Assembly: GCA_033391075.1 (NCBI GenBank)
Contig: JAWPMV010000001.1
Location: 4,464,001 to 4,528,000, forward strand
DNA: 64,000 nucleotides
Reading direction: 5' to 3'
Source: Bacteroidia bacterium
GTDB taxonomy: Bacteria; Bacteroidota; Bacteroidia; J057
A program made the translations under genes and the position numbers. A model generated the notes under the pieces. It saw only the letters and a program-made list of their open reading frames with translations, ran no database searches and was not told where the DNA came from. How positions within the stretch are numbered: position 1 is the first letter of the stretch; the number at the start of each line of letters is the position of its first letter. Shown piece by piece: positions 34,786-42,770 of this stretch.

Positions 34786-35655
34786 ATGAAAGCAATAACA
34801 TTTTTTAGCCTCATTGCCCTCGCGATTGTATCAATCAATTGCAGCGGCAACAAACAATCAATGTCTCAAACTAAGCAAAAAACTCCTATGGAATTGACAA
34901 ACAAGGAAAAAGCAGTCGTACTTATTGAAAGCCTTCAAACTGGTGCTCAGGAGCCCGCAGGATACATCAATCCGAGCAAGTACATCCAGCATAATCTGGC
35001 AGTAGGTGATGGCCTCGCTGGATTTGGTGAAGTAATAAAAAATGCACCTCCAACAGGCTTTAAAGCCAAAGTTATACGTGCATTTGAAGATGGAGATTTC
35101 GTTTTCCTACATTCTGAGTACGACTTCTTCGGCCCGAAAGCCGGTTTCGACATCTTTCGATTCGAAGATGGAAAAATTGTTGAGCACTGGGATAATCTCG
35201 CAGAAATCACCCCTCCCAACCCTAGCGGAAGAACCCAATTGGACGGAGCTACCGAAATCACAGAGATGGATAAAACGGAAGTAAACAAAAGCATCGTTCA
35301 GAATTTTGTCACCGATATCCTCCTAAATGGAGAAGCCGATAAAATGACGGATTATGTGAGTACAGAAACCTATTTGCAACACAATTCAGGAATTGCGGAT
35401 GGACTCGAAGGATTGGGTGGAGCCCTACAGTACTTTGCAGAAAATGGCCTGCTTTTACAGTATGATAAATTGCACAGAGTTCTGGGCGAAGGGAACTTTG
35501 TCCTGACGGTAAGTGAAGGGAAATTTGGGAAAGGAGATCATGTAGCATACTACGATCTCTTCAGATTGGAAGAGGGTAAAATCGTTGAGCACTGGGATAT
35601 CATTGAAACCATTTTACCAGAAGATCAGTGGAAAAATAGCAATGGGAAATTCTAG
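34786..35655 (+). CDS. Lipoprotein with two NTF2-like (SnoaL) domains
   Basis: 289 residues with a lipobox (AIVSINC). Two SnoaL-like halves are visible: the first (about 30-150) has FVFLHSEYDFFGPKAGFDIFRFEDGKIVEHWDNL and the second (about 160-285) has FVLTVSEGKFGKGDHVAYYDLFRLEEGKIVEHWDIIETI. The repeated K-I-V-E-H-W-D ending is typical of SnoaL-like enzymes and the fused halves would make an intramolecular dimer. It may act downstream of the AraC gene (97 bp gap). The function is unknown. Confidence 0.78.
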   Translation: MKAITFFSLIALAIVSINCSGNKQSMSQTKQKTPMELTNKEKAVVLIESLQTGAQEPAGYINPSKYIQHNLAVGDGLAGFGEVIKNAPPTGFKAKVIRAFEDGDFVFLHSEYDFFGPKAGFDIFRFEDGKIVEHWDNLAEITPPNPSGRTQLDGATEITEMDKTEVNKSIVQNFVTDILLNGEADKMTDYVSTETYLQHNSGIADGLEGLGGALQYFAENGLLLQYDKLHRVLGEGNFVLTVSEGKFGKGDHVAYYDLFRLEEGKIVEHWDIIETILPEDQWKNSNGKF

Positions 35656-35674
35656 TTGACATTGATAGTCATGA

Positions 35675-35710
35675 GAAAGGACCACTCTATGATGAGTGGT
35701 CTTTTTTTTG
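35675..35710 (+). terminator. Rho-independent terminator
   Basis: The 8-bp stem GACCACTC/GAGTGGTC with a 6-nt loop is followed by eight T, about 20 bp after the NTF2-like lipoprotein gene. Confidence 0.85.
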
Positions 35711-35807
35711 TGCATTCTCCAACTTTCAACTTCACTTATCACTCCTTTCTAAAAATAAAACACTCACTTAATCTAAATTCCCCATTACAGGGAAAAGCTA
35801 CATCGAT

Positions 35808-36779
35808 ATGAAGGGCATCTTTACAAACGCAAATGAAGGCCGATTGCGAGCCGGATGGAGAATTCTCTTTTTCCTCTTTTTATTCTGGATAGGAGCAGCT
35901 ACAATTTTCGTAGTTAAACCTCTTTTGGGAGATATTAGCAAAAAGGCTTTTCTCGGGGATTACAGTTTGCTGATAGTAGCGATTCTTGCAATCACTGCTT
36001 CCATTGCTGTACCCATAGCAAGAAAATACCTGGACAAAAAATCTTTTGTCTCATTGGGCCTAAAAATAGACGCACATACCTTCAAGGATTTGTTTTTCGG
36101 CTTTTTTCTCAGCGCTGCAATGGCTGGCCTGTTTTATCTCCTGGCAATTTCTTTGGGACTGATAGAATATCAGGGAATAAACTTCCAACTTTCATCTTCA
36201 GTACAAGGCTTCAATTTTGTAACCTTCATGAAAGTTCTTTCCTGGGGCTCCCTCCTGCTATTACTCCTGGAACATATACTGGTTGGCTATTGGGAAGAAC
36301 TATTTTTTCGCGGCTACTTACTTCAAAATATGGCTGAGGGCATGGGTTGGATAAAAGCCATTGTTATTTCCTGTCTGATTTATGGTATCGTTCACGCAAG
36401 CAATCCAAACGCAAGCTTGATTTCCTCAAGTATCATCGTTCTTTTCGGATTTCTACGCATCTATGGTTACCTCAGCAGTCAAATGCTTTGGCTATCCATA
36501 GGCATGCACATAGGCTGGAATTTCTTTCAGGGCCCGATCTTTGGATTTGCTGCCAGCGGGCATCAAAATGCAACTTTGATACAACACAGCTTAGTATCTG
36601 AGAAAGCCTGGTTAAGTGGGGGCGAATTTGGGCCAGAAGGAAGCATATTGATCATTCCCATCATACTGCTGGCAATGTATGCGATGAAATTATACACCCG
36701 AAAACGTCCGGGAATTCAAATTCGCCCTCAGAACAAAAACATAGAAAACACGCCAGAGATACAACCATTTTCCCGGTAG
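35808..36779 (+). CDS. CPBP-family intramembrane glutamic protease
   Basis: 323 residues with about eight membrane helices. The CPBP/Abi motifs are present: EELFFRGYLLQ (the EExxxR motif), GIVHASNP (second motif with His) and GMHIGWNF (third motif, HxxxN). This family includes prenyl-protein proteases and bacteriocin-resistance proteins. The C-terminal 30 residues are basic and cytosolic. The gene has its own 150-bp upstream region. Confidence 0.88.
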   Translation: MKGIFTNANEGRLRAGWRILFFLFLFWIGAATIFVVKPLLGDISKKAFLGDYSLLIVAILAITASIAVPIARKYLDKKSFVSLGLKIDAHTFKDLFFGFFLSAAMAGLFYLLAISLGLIEYQGINFQLSSSVQGFNFVTFMKVLSWGSLLLLLLEHILVGYWEELFFRGYLLQNMAEGMGWIKAIVISCLIYGIVHASNPNASLISSSIIVLFGFLRIYGYLSSQMLWLSIGMHIGWNFFQGPIFGFAASGHQNATLIQHSLVSEKAWLSGGEFGPEGSILIIPIILLAMYAMKLYTRKRPGIQIRPQNKNIENTPEIQPFSR

Positions 36780-36831
36780 GATAGTAAGATGAAACTAGAC
36801 CATTCGCCACTCATCTACTCTCCTTCATAAA

Positions 36832-37404
36832 ATGGACATCTTTGACAGCTTTCTCCAACAATTTCCCAACTACTCCCCCGAGGCATTTGAGGCAGTGAGG
36901 CCTTACCTGAAAGTTCGGGACCTGATAGCAGGGGAATATTTCCTTCAGCAAGGAGAGGTTTCCAAACAGATTGCATTTATTGAAGAAGGTTTACTGAGGC
37001 TTTACTACCTCAAAGACGGCAAAGAAATCACCCATTGTTTCTGCAAAGAAAAAACACTCTCCACTTCCTATAGTAGCCTTATCACCCAAACAGAAAGCAA
37101 AATTTCGATTCAGGCCATCGAAGCCAGCCGATTGATTGTGCTTTCGTATGAAGCTTTGCAGAAATTATATAGAAGCCATTTATTTTGGCAGGAAGTCGGA
37201 AGATTAGCGGGCGAAAATGAATACGTGATCAATGAACATCACAAGCATTTTCTCATGGACCTATCTGCAACCGAAAGGTATTTGCAGATCCTCGAAAAAG
37301 ACAAAGCGCTTCTCCAACGCATTCCTTTACGTTATCTAGCTTCCTATTTACAGATTGCCCCAGAAACCCTGAGCAGGATTCGAAAAAAGATCTCCCGAAT
37401 TTGA
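36832..37404 (+). CDS. Crp/Fnr-family regulator upstream of arsM, second of four
   Basis: 190 residues. The cyclic-nucleotide-binding-like region carries YFLQQGEVSKQIAFIEEGLLRLYYLKDGKEITH, and the C-terminal HTH reads LRYLASYLQIAPETLSRIRKK. The stop codon (37402-37404) lies within the perfect palindrome TTGACC-CA-GGTCAA that precedes the arsenite methyltransferase gene. This arrangement suggests that the protein controls arsM. The ligand is unknown and the usual cAMP contact residues are not evident. Confidence 0.82.
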   Translation: MDIFDSFLQQFPNYSPEAFEAVRPYLKVRDLIAGEYFLQQGEVSKQIAFIEEGLLRLYYLKDGKEITHCFCKEKTLSTSYSSLITQTESKISIQAIEASRLIVLSYEALQKLYRSHLFWQEVGRLAGENEYVINEHHKHFLMDLSATERYLQILEKDKALLQRIPLRYLASYLQIAPETLSRIRKKISRI

Positions 37405-37414
37405 CCCAGGTCAA
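37401..37414. promoter_or_regulatory. Candidate Crp/Fnr operator before arsM
   Basis: The perfect inverted repeat TTGACC/GGTCAA with a 2-nt centre can be read as TTGAC-N4-GTCAA, the spacing of Fnr-family sites. It overlaps the stop codon of the regulator gene and lies 58 bp before the methyltransferase ATG. No second copy was found in the window. Confidence 0.55.
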
Positions 37415-37472
37415 TTTTCGAGAAGCTTACAGGCGACAACTTGATCCATCGTTTAATTTTAACCCCTTTAAC

Positions 37473-38306
37473 ATGGATACAAAAAGTCTGAAAACTTCCG
37501 TTGTAGATAGCTATTCTAAATTGGCTACTCTTAGCCAAAAAACAGCCTTCTCCAAATTATTCGCTTGCTGTGATACAGGCGCAAACCCTAGCTTGATAGG
37601 AGAAAAAATTGGCTATTCCTCTGAGGAATTAGAAGCTGTTCCGGAAGGATCAAATTTGGGAGTTGGGTGTGGGAACCCTTCGGCCCTTGCCAAAATTCAA
37701 AAAGGAGAAACCGTAATTGACCTGGGATCCGGTGCCGGTTTTGATGCCTTTCTTGTCTCCCCCATCGTAGGAGATAGCGGGAAAGTCATAGGCATTGATC
37801 TCTCGGAGGAAATGCTAGAGCTAGCTAGAAAAAACTCCAAACAGGGTCAATTTGCTAATGTAGAGTTTCTGAAAGGAGATATAGAAGCCCTTCCCCTTCA
37901 GGAAGAAATCGCCGACCATATCATTTCCAATTGTGTGATCAATCTTTCTATCAACAAAGCGGAGGTTTACAAGGAAGCCTATCGGGTATTAAAAAATGGG
38001 GGTAAAATCTCAATCAGTGATATCGTACTGGAAAAAGACTTGCCTGATTTCATCAAAAATTCTCAGGCAGCGCATATTGCCTGTATTGCAGGTGCTGAGA
38101 AACTGGAAGATTATTTAGGATATGTGAGAGCAGCTGGATTTCAGGACATCCGGATTGAAGGCAAACAATCCTTTCCATTGGAAGTCATGCTGTTGGATCC
38201 ACAGCTACAGCAGTTAGCCCGGGAACTCAATTTTGATATGAATAGCCAGGAAGTGAAAGAACTTGCCAGCAGGGTGAGTAGTATTTCCTTAAGTGCGAGA
38301 AAGTAG
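37473..38306 (+). CDS. arsM: Arsenite methyltransferase
   Basis: 277 residues from the ATG at 37473; an upstream TTG start at 37401 would lie inside the operator. It is a class I SAM-dependent methyltransferase with motif I VIDLGSGAGFDAFL. The ArsM-specific segments are ACCDTG near the N-terminus, GSNLGVGCGNPSALAKI, NCVINLS and AAHIACIAGA, which supply the cysteines that bind As(III). It converts arsenite to methylated, volatile species. Neighbouring Crp/Fnr and DUF1761 genes form a small group; no arsR or efflux gene is seen. Confidence 0.9.
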   Translation: MDTKSLKTSVVDSYSKLATLSQKTAFSKLFACCDTGANPSLIGEKIGYSSEELEAVPEGSNLGVGCGNPSALAKIQKGETVIDLGSGAGFDAFLVSPIVGDSGKVIGIDLSEEMLELARKNSKQGQFANVEFLKGDIEALPLQEEIADHIISNCVINLSINKAEVYKEAYRVLKNGGKISISDIVLEKDLPDFIKNSQAAHIACIAGAEKLEDYLGYVRAAGFQDIRIEGKQSFPLEVMLLDPQLQQLARELNFDMNSQEVKELASRVSSISLSARK

Positions 38307-38315
38307 CGGAGATAT

Positions 38316-38350
38316 GAAATGCATTTCCTCATTCAGGGGAAATGCATTTC
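38316..38350 (+). terminator. Perfect 13-bp hairpin after arsM
   Basis: GAAATGCATTTCC (38316-38328) pairs with GGAAATGCATTTC (38338-38350) across a 9-nt loop. The arms are themselves nearly palindromic around ATGCAT. Only a short T-run (GGTTTTCC) follows, so termination is uncertain; an RNA-processing or protein-binding role is possible. Confidence 0.5.
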
Positions 38351-38401
38351 GGTTTTCCAACTCCTGATTTTTCCCTACCTTATGAGAAAAACTACTACTC
38401 T

Positions 38402-38818
38402 ATGGACTTATCTGGAATAAATCTGGCAGAAATTTTAGTCGCTGCCCTTTCTACTTTTGTCGTCGGTTTTCTTTGGTACGGAGATTTCCTGTTTGGGAAA
38501 ACCTGGAGAGAATTATCAGGAATCAGTGAAGAAAAAGCCCAAAGCGGACACATGCCCCTCATCTTTGGAGGATCTTTCCTCCTAAATCTCATCATAGCTG
38601 CAGCTCTATCCATTTTTACAGAAGTTGCTATGATGTTAGGCACTTCAGCGATCTATGCAGGCATCATGGCTTTCCTCCTTTGCTTTGTATTTGTTGCTAC
38701 CAGTTTCGGAGTCAATTATCTTTTCGCTCAAAAACCTCTGAAGCTATATCTTATCGATGTAGGCTATATGTTTGTAAGCTTTTTTGTAATGGGCCTAATC
38801 GTAGGAGCCTGGTATTGA
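38402..38818 (+). CDS. DUF1761 membrane protein
   Basis: 138 residues from the ATG at 38402. An ATG 60 bp upstream falls in the hairpin after arsM and gives a poor N-terminus. Four membrane helices (LAEILVAALSTFVVGFLWYG, FLLNLIIAAALSIFTE, AIYAGIMAFLLCFVFVATSF, YLIDVGYMFVSFFVMGLIVG), with the WYGDFLFGKTW motif in the first loop, are characteristic of DUF1761. The function is unknown. Confidence 0.85.
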   Translation: MDLSGINLAEILVAALSTFVVGFLWYGDFLFGKTWRELSGISEEKAQSGHMPLIFGGSFLLNLIIAAALSIFTEVAMMLGTSAIYAGIMAFLLCFVFVATSFGVNYLFAQKPLKLYLIDVGYMFVSFFVMGLIVGAWY

Positions 38819-38837
38819 TTTTTTAAAGCATAAAAGA

Positions 38838-39788
38838 ATGGAAAGAAGAAAATTCATACAGAAATCAGGACTGGGTTTATTGGGAATAACAGCACTCGGG
38901 CTTAATGCTTGTTCTGATCTACTCCCGGAAGCCTCAGCCCTTCAATTAGGTACCGCTCCTCTTCCTGCAGGCATGCCTTTCAAGATCTCCCTGGCTCAAT
39001 GGTCCCTCAATAATAGTCTGTGGACGGGCAAATTGGACAATCTGGATTTCGCCCAATACACCAAAGAGACCTTCAACATTGAGGCAGTCGAATATGTCAA
39101 TCAGTTTTTTATAGATAAAGCCAATGACACTGCATATTTATCTCAAATGAATCAACGGGCTGCTGATCATGGAGTCAAAAATCTACTCATCATGATTGAT
39201 ATGGAAGGGAATCTCGCGAGTTTGGATGAGAAGAGCCGATTAGAAGCCATTGACAATCACTACAAATGGATAGACGCAGCTAAATTTCTCAACTGTCATT
39301 CTATACGTGTAAATGCAATCGGCAAAGGAGAACGCAATGCAGTTGCTTCGGCTATGGTAGATAGCCTGGGCAAACTCAGTGAATATGGAGCCAAAGAAGA
39401 AATCAATGTAGTGGTTGAAAATCATGGCGGTTATTCAAGCGATGCTGCATGGCTGGCAGGGGTTATCCAGCAAGTCAACAATCCCTATTGTGGGACCCTA
39501 CCTGATTTCGGCAATTTCATGATCAATCTTTTCCCCCGAAAAGAATACGATCCAATAAAAGGCCTGAAAGAACTCATGCCCTATGCAAAAGGAGTCAGCG
39601 CAAAATCCCATGACTTCAATGCGGCTGGAGAAAATAGCCATGCCGACTTCCCTGCCATGATTAAGATTCTTCAGGACTTTGATTACAGGGGCTATGTGGG
39701 CATCGAATATGAAGGCTACAAACTGAGTGAAGAAGCTGGCATCAAAGCAACAAAAGATCTACTCATTAAATCAGCCATGGCAAGCTAA
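38838..39788 (+). CDS. Exported sugar phosphate isomerase/epimerase-like TIM barrel, copy 2
   Basis: 316 residues. A Tat-like RRKF motif and lipobox-like cysteine (LGLNAC) lie in the N-terminus. The barrel shows ISLAQWSLN, IEAVEYVNQFF, SIRVNAIG, NVVVENHGG with the metal-binding Glu, GTLPDFGNF, VSAKSHDFN and YVGIEYEG, the typical AP-endonuclease-2 set. It probably acts on a sugar or polyol at the envelope. It begins 20 bp after DUF1761 and is followed 14 bp later by a serine hydrolase. Confidence 0.88.
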   Translation: MERRKFIQKSGLGLLGITALGLNACSDLLPEASALQLGTAPLPAGMPFKISLAQWSLNNSLWTGKLDNLDFAQYTKETFNIEAVEYVNQFFIDKANDTAYLSQMNQRAADHGVKNLLIMIDMEGNLASLDEKSRLEAIDNHYKWIDAAKFLNCHSIRVNAIGKGERNAVASAMVDSLGKLSEYGAKEEINVVVENHGGYSSDAAWLAGVIQQVNNPYCGTLPDFGNFMINLFPRKEYDPIKGLKELMPYAKGVSAKSHDFNAAGENSHADFPAMIKILQDFDYRGYVGIEYEGYKLSEEAGIKATKDLLIKSAMAS

Positions 39789-39801
39789 GTATCTTTAACC
39801 C

Positions 39802-40893
39802 ATGAAAACCTATTCCCTATTTATTTGCCTAGCTCTGCTTATGGCATGTAATATGAGCTCTCCTCCTCAATCCTCTTCTTCTGCGGAGGAAGGTCTCTTT
39901 CGTCATGAGCAAGATGAACTGATCATACATGCTATTACCCTTATGCCAGAGAATACCCAATTCGCGATGGCATTGATCAAAGCTGGGGAAGTTGAATTTT
40001 TGGGAGTTAACAGAATCGATACTAGTAGCTTTTATACTAAGAATTCCTCCAGTGTCTTTGAAATTGGTTCCATCTCTAAAGTATTTACTTCCACCCTGTT
40101 GGCAGGCCTCTCTATTGAAGGTAAAATAAAACTGGAAGATAAAGTAGAAACCCAATTACCCTTTTCCTTCAAACAAGGAAGCGAAATCACCTTTGAGCAA
40201 CTGGCTACTCATACCGCAGGCTTGCCACGCATTCCTCCCAGCCTGGAAACCGTAAGTCTGGATAATCCTTATTTAGGCTTTGATGAAACAAGACTCAAGC
40301 GCTACCTCAGTCAGGAGTTATTGCTGGAAAATGAGCCCGGCAAAGTCTGTGAATATTCCAATCTGAGTGCAGCTGTACTCGGCTATAGCCTGGAGAAAGT
40401 AAGTGGGAGCAGCTACGAAGAACTGCTTCAGCAGAGAATCTTCACCAAATATGAGATGCCCCATTCTACTACCCTCAGAGAGAATATTAAAGACAGGCTG
40501 GTAATAGGGATCAATGACGAGGGCGAAGAAGTTCCCAATTGGGATATGGAAACTTTTATGGGAGCAGGTGGAATTCTTTCTACCGTCGAGGACCTTTCCA
40601 AATTCGCCCTGGCTCAATTTGACTCAAGCAATCAGGAACTCAATCTCACTCGACAGGAATTCTTTCCTGTTACAGAAAATTTCTCCATGGGCCTCGGATG
40701 GAGCCTTATTAGCGCCGAGTCCGGAGCCATTTGGAATTGGCACAATGGCGGGACCGGAGGATATACCTCTTCCATGATTCTTGAAACAGAATCCCAAAAT
40801 GGAGTCATTGTCCTTTCCAACATTTCGGCTCTAGGAGAATTGACCAGCGAAGTTTCCGGACTCGCACATGCCTTGATGCTGAGTTTGGAATAG
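39802..40893 (+). CDS. Lipoprotein serine hydrolase, beta-lactamase/penicillin-binding family
   Basis: 363 residues with lipobox ALLMAC. The class C beta-lactamase-like domain has SxxK as SISK (in FEIGSISKVFTSTLLAG, about residue 92), YSN in VCEYSNLSAAVLGYSLE, and the C-terminal HNGGTGGYTS motif that supplies the third active-site element. This is the size of a minimal family member and lacks the long N-terminal region of the protein at 4005. The activity could be esterase or D-peptidase, in the periplasm. Confidence 0.88.
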   Translation: MKTYSLFICLALLMACNMSSPPQSSSSAEEGLFRHEQDELIIHAITLMPENTQFAMALIKAGEVEFLGVNRIDTSSFYTKNSSSVFEIGSISKVFTSTLLAGLSIEGKIKLEDKVETQLPFSFKQGSEITFEQLATHTAGLPRIPPSLETVSLDNPYLGFDETRLKRYLSQELLLENEPGKVCEYSNLSAAVLGYSLEKVSGSSYEELLQQRIFTKYEMPHSTTLRENIKDRLVIGINDEGEEVPNWDMETFMGAGGILSTVEDLSKFALAQFDSSNQELNLTRQEFFPVTENFSMGLGWSLISAESGAIWNWHNGGTGGYTSSMILETESQNGVIVLSNISALGELTSEVSGLAHALMLSLE

Positions 40894-40968
40894 AAAACCC
40901 ATTCCCCGACAATCATTCTATTTATAATTAGCAAAACCTTTCGCTTCGTATCCGTAAATAGTAGCATC

Positions 40969-41577
40969 ATGCGAAACACAATCATTTTACTCCTCCTCTC
41001 TAGCCATCTATTCATTTCTTGCGAAAATTATTTTGAGGATAAATATGTCTCCCAAAAAGAGATCTACGCTTATCTGGAACAAGCGTCCAAAACAAAGCCT
41101 TCTCAAAATCATCCTTCTCCCTTTAGAGAAATTGATTTCGATAAAGTAATTGCATATGATTTTGAGGGGAATTATGAGCCTTACCCAGCTGTTTATAATA
41201 ATAGTAGCCAAAACTTTGTCCCCGTGGTTTTACGGCAAAAGGTACTCACACAAAAGCAGCTCGATCAAATGCTTAATTTCCTGACGAAGCCCGAAACCTA
41301 TGGCAAAGGTACAGCAGCTTGTTTTGACCCAAGAATGGCCATTGTATTCTTTAAGGGAGACAAAGTTATATGCCAGATAAACATTTGCCTGGATTGCAAT
41401 TACCTCACTTCTACCATAGAGATTCCGGCAAGCAGTGAAAAGATGATCCAAATTGATGAAGATTTTGAATATCCCGCTAAGGGGTTTAGTACATCTGGTA
41501 TTGCAAGCATTATTGAGCTGGCAAAGGAATTGAACATGGAATATGCATCCTACTTCAAAGGAGAACCAATAGAATAG
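40969..41577 (+). CDS. Lipoprotein of unknown function
   Basis: 202 residues with lipobox HLFISC. After a linker the protein reads FREIDFDKVIAYDFEGNYEPYP and later VICQINICLDCNYLTSTIEIP, with an NICLDC cysteine pair. The pattern (a value near VVLRQKVLTQKQLDQMLNFLTKPETYG, then CFDPRMAIVFFKG) is seen in other Bacteroidota hypothetical lipoproteins. No enzymatic motif. Confidence 0.6.
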   Translation: MRNTIILLLLSSHLFISCENYFEDKYVSQKEIYAYLEQASKTKPSQNHPSPFREIDFDKVIAYDFEGNYEPYPAVYNNSSQNFVPVVLRQKVLTQKQLDQMLNFLTKPETYGKGTAACFDPRMAIVFFKGDKVICQINICLDCNYLTSTIEIPASSEKMIQIDEDFEYPAKGFSTSGIASIIELAKELNMEYASYFKGEPIE

Positions 41578-41603
41578 ATCAACTTAATCCTGAAATAAAG
41601 TGT

Positions 41604-41671
41604 GGAATCAATAGGAGTTGAAGCTCTTACTAAGTAGAGCGCTTCAACTAAAAAACACATCCTTTGATTCC
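41604..41671. repeat. Nested inverted repeat
   Basis: An outer pair GGAATCAA (41604-41611)/TTGATTCC (41664-41671) encloses an inner hairpin AGTTGAAG-CTCT ... AGAG-CG-CTTCAACT (41616-41649). The 68-bp unit ends 2 bp before the ATG of the decayed SH3 gene. It could be a small mobile palindrome or the fold of a leader RNA. Confidence 0.45.
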
Positions 41672-41673
41672 GC

Positions 41674-41893
41674 ATGAAAAGCCTGAGAATATTTGCCTTA
41701 TCCATTCTATTCTATCCAGACAATGCTTTAGTCCAGCTCATTTACAAAGAGATTGTTCATACCAATGCGAATGTCCGCTTAAAAGAAGGGCCGGGAAGTC
41801 TGGATAGAGGGATGGTGGCGATTGAAAAAGGGGCAATTGCATAAAAAAGATTTCAATCTGATTAAGAAATATGAGTTAATCGAAGAAGAATAA
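41674..41893 (+). pseudogene. Frameshifted SH3-domain gene remnant
   Basis: The first frame runs 56 codons and stops at 41844. It has a short signal-like start (LRIFALSILFY) and the SH3_3-type motif NVRLKEGPG. A second frame covering about 41815-41893 reads WRLKKGQLHKKDFNLIKKYELIEEE and ends in TAA, which looks like the true C-terminus of the same protein. The intact domain would need more sequence between the two, so both a frameshift and a deletion are likely. Confidence 0.5.
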
Positions 41894-41916
41894 CCTGCAA
41901 TATTATCAGAAACAGC

Positions 41917-42654
41917 ATGACTGAATCATCAAGCACAAAAGGAACGAAAAGCTGGTTTTGGCTAGGTCTCCTTAGCTCATGGACTTGCTTTTTACTTTTC
42001 TTCACCCAATTTATTGGATTTTTGATTTGGGGAGGAGCCCTATTCGTTTTAATTCATCGAAAATCTTCCCTTAGGTGGAATCTACTTGCCTTTTCCCCCT
42101 GGCTCTTGGTCCCCTTATTATCCATGACTTTTGCGACGGCAAACTACTTCCAGGGCGAAGCTTCTCTAAAATATACCGGAATGCCCTCTCAAGAATTTTA
42201 CAATCTTGATCCTGAATCCAGAAGCTGGAAGCAAACTTCCGGATGTCTGATCATAGGTTATGAATTTTTTACCCATAGTCCCAATAATGTAATGGTCAAG
42301 CTATGGACCCACCTATTGGGTCCGCAAAGAGGGATATATCAGGGGATATATCCTGACAAGCGCGAAACAGAGGAATTGCTGGCTACTCAAGCTTCCAGCT
42401 TGATCTTTAAGAAAGGAATAAAGGGTTCTACTTTCCAGCTGAATGGAAAAACTTTCCTGATAGAAGAATATCAGTATCACCCACAGGAAGACCTTTCCCT
42501 GGATAAGATTGCTCATGTTTTATTTCTGAATAAGGAATTGATCATTTTCAAAGCCCTCGACCAGAAAAGCTTTCCAATTACTTACCTGATAGATTATAAA
42601 AGCGGCAAAATATTCGCACGTTATAGAGATGATCCGGCAGGCCCGAATTTTTAG
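41917..42654 (+). CDS. Membrane protein of unknown function
   Basis: 245 residues. Three hydrophobic segments lie in the first 80 residues (FWLGLLSSWTCFLLFFTQ, FIGFLIWGGALFVLI, LLAFSPWLLVPLLSMTFA). The rest is a soluble domain with LNGKTFLIEEYQYHPQEDLSL and YLIDYKSGKIFARYRDDP. No family recognised. It follows the SH3 remnant by 23 bp and so may have once been cotranscribed with it. Confidence 0.6.
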   Translation: MTESSSTKGTKSWFWLGLLSSWTCFLLFFTQFIGFLIWGGALFVLIHRKSSLRWNLLAFSPWLLVPLLSMTFATANYFQGEASLKYTGMPSQEFYNLDPESRSWKQTSGCLIIGYEFFTHSPNNVMVKLWTHLLGPQRGIYQGIYPDKRETEELLATQASSLIFKKGIKGSTFQLNGKTFLIEEYQYHPQEDLSLDKIAHVLFLNKELIIFKALDQKSFPITYLIDYKSGKIFARYRDDPAGPNF

Positions 42655-42770
42655 ACAGAATTCCTCTCCAAATTTCCAACTCAGTAAGAAGTCAAAGCCT
42701 CCTTATCCAAAGATTCATTTATCTTAGCGGGGATGCTTTGCATCCTTATTAGCTTTATTCTTCAAACATA

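Noticed and set aside
41578-41893. A possible toxin-antitoxin or phage remnant at the SH3 fragment
   Set aside because: Only an SH3-like motif is visible; no partner gene, integrase or toxin domain is nearby.
42715-42770. Possible -7 box GATGCTTTG before the BAAT-like gene
   Set aside because: It lacks the TA pair of the consensus and no -33 element is present.
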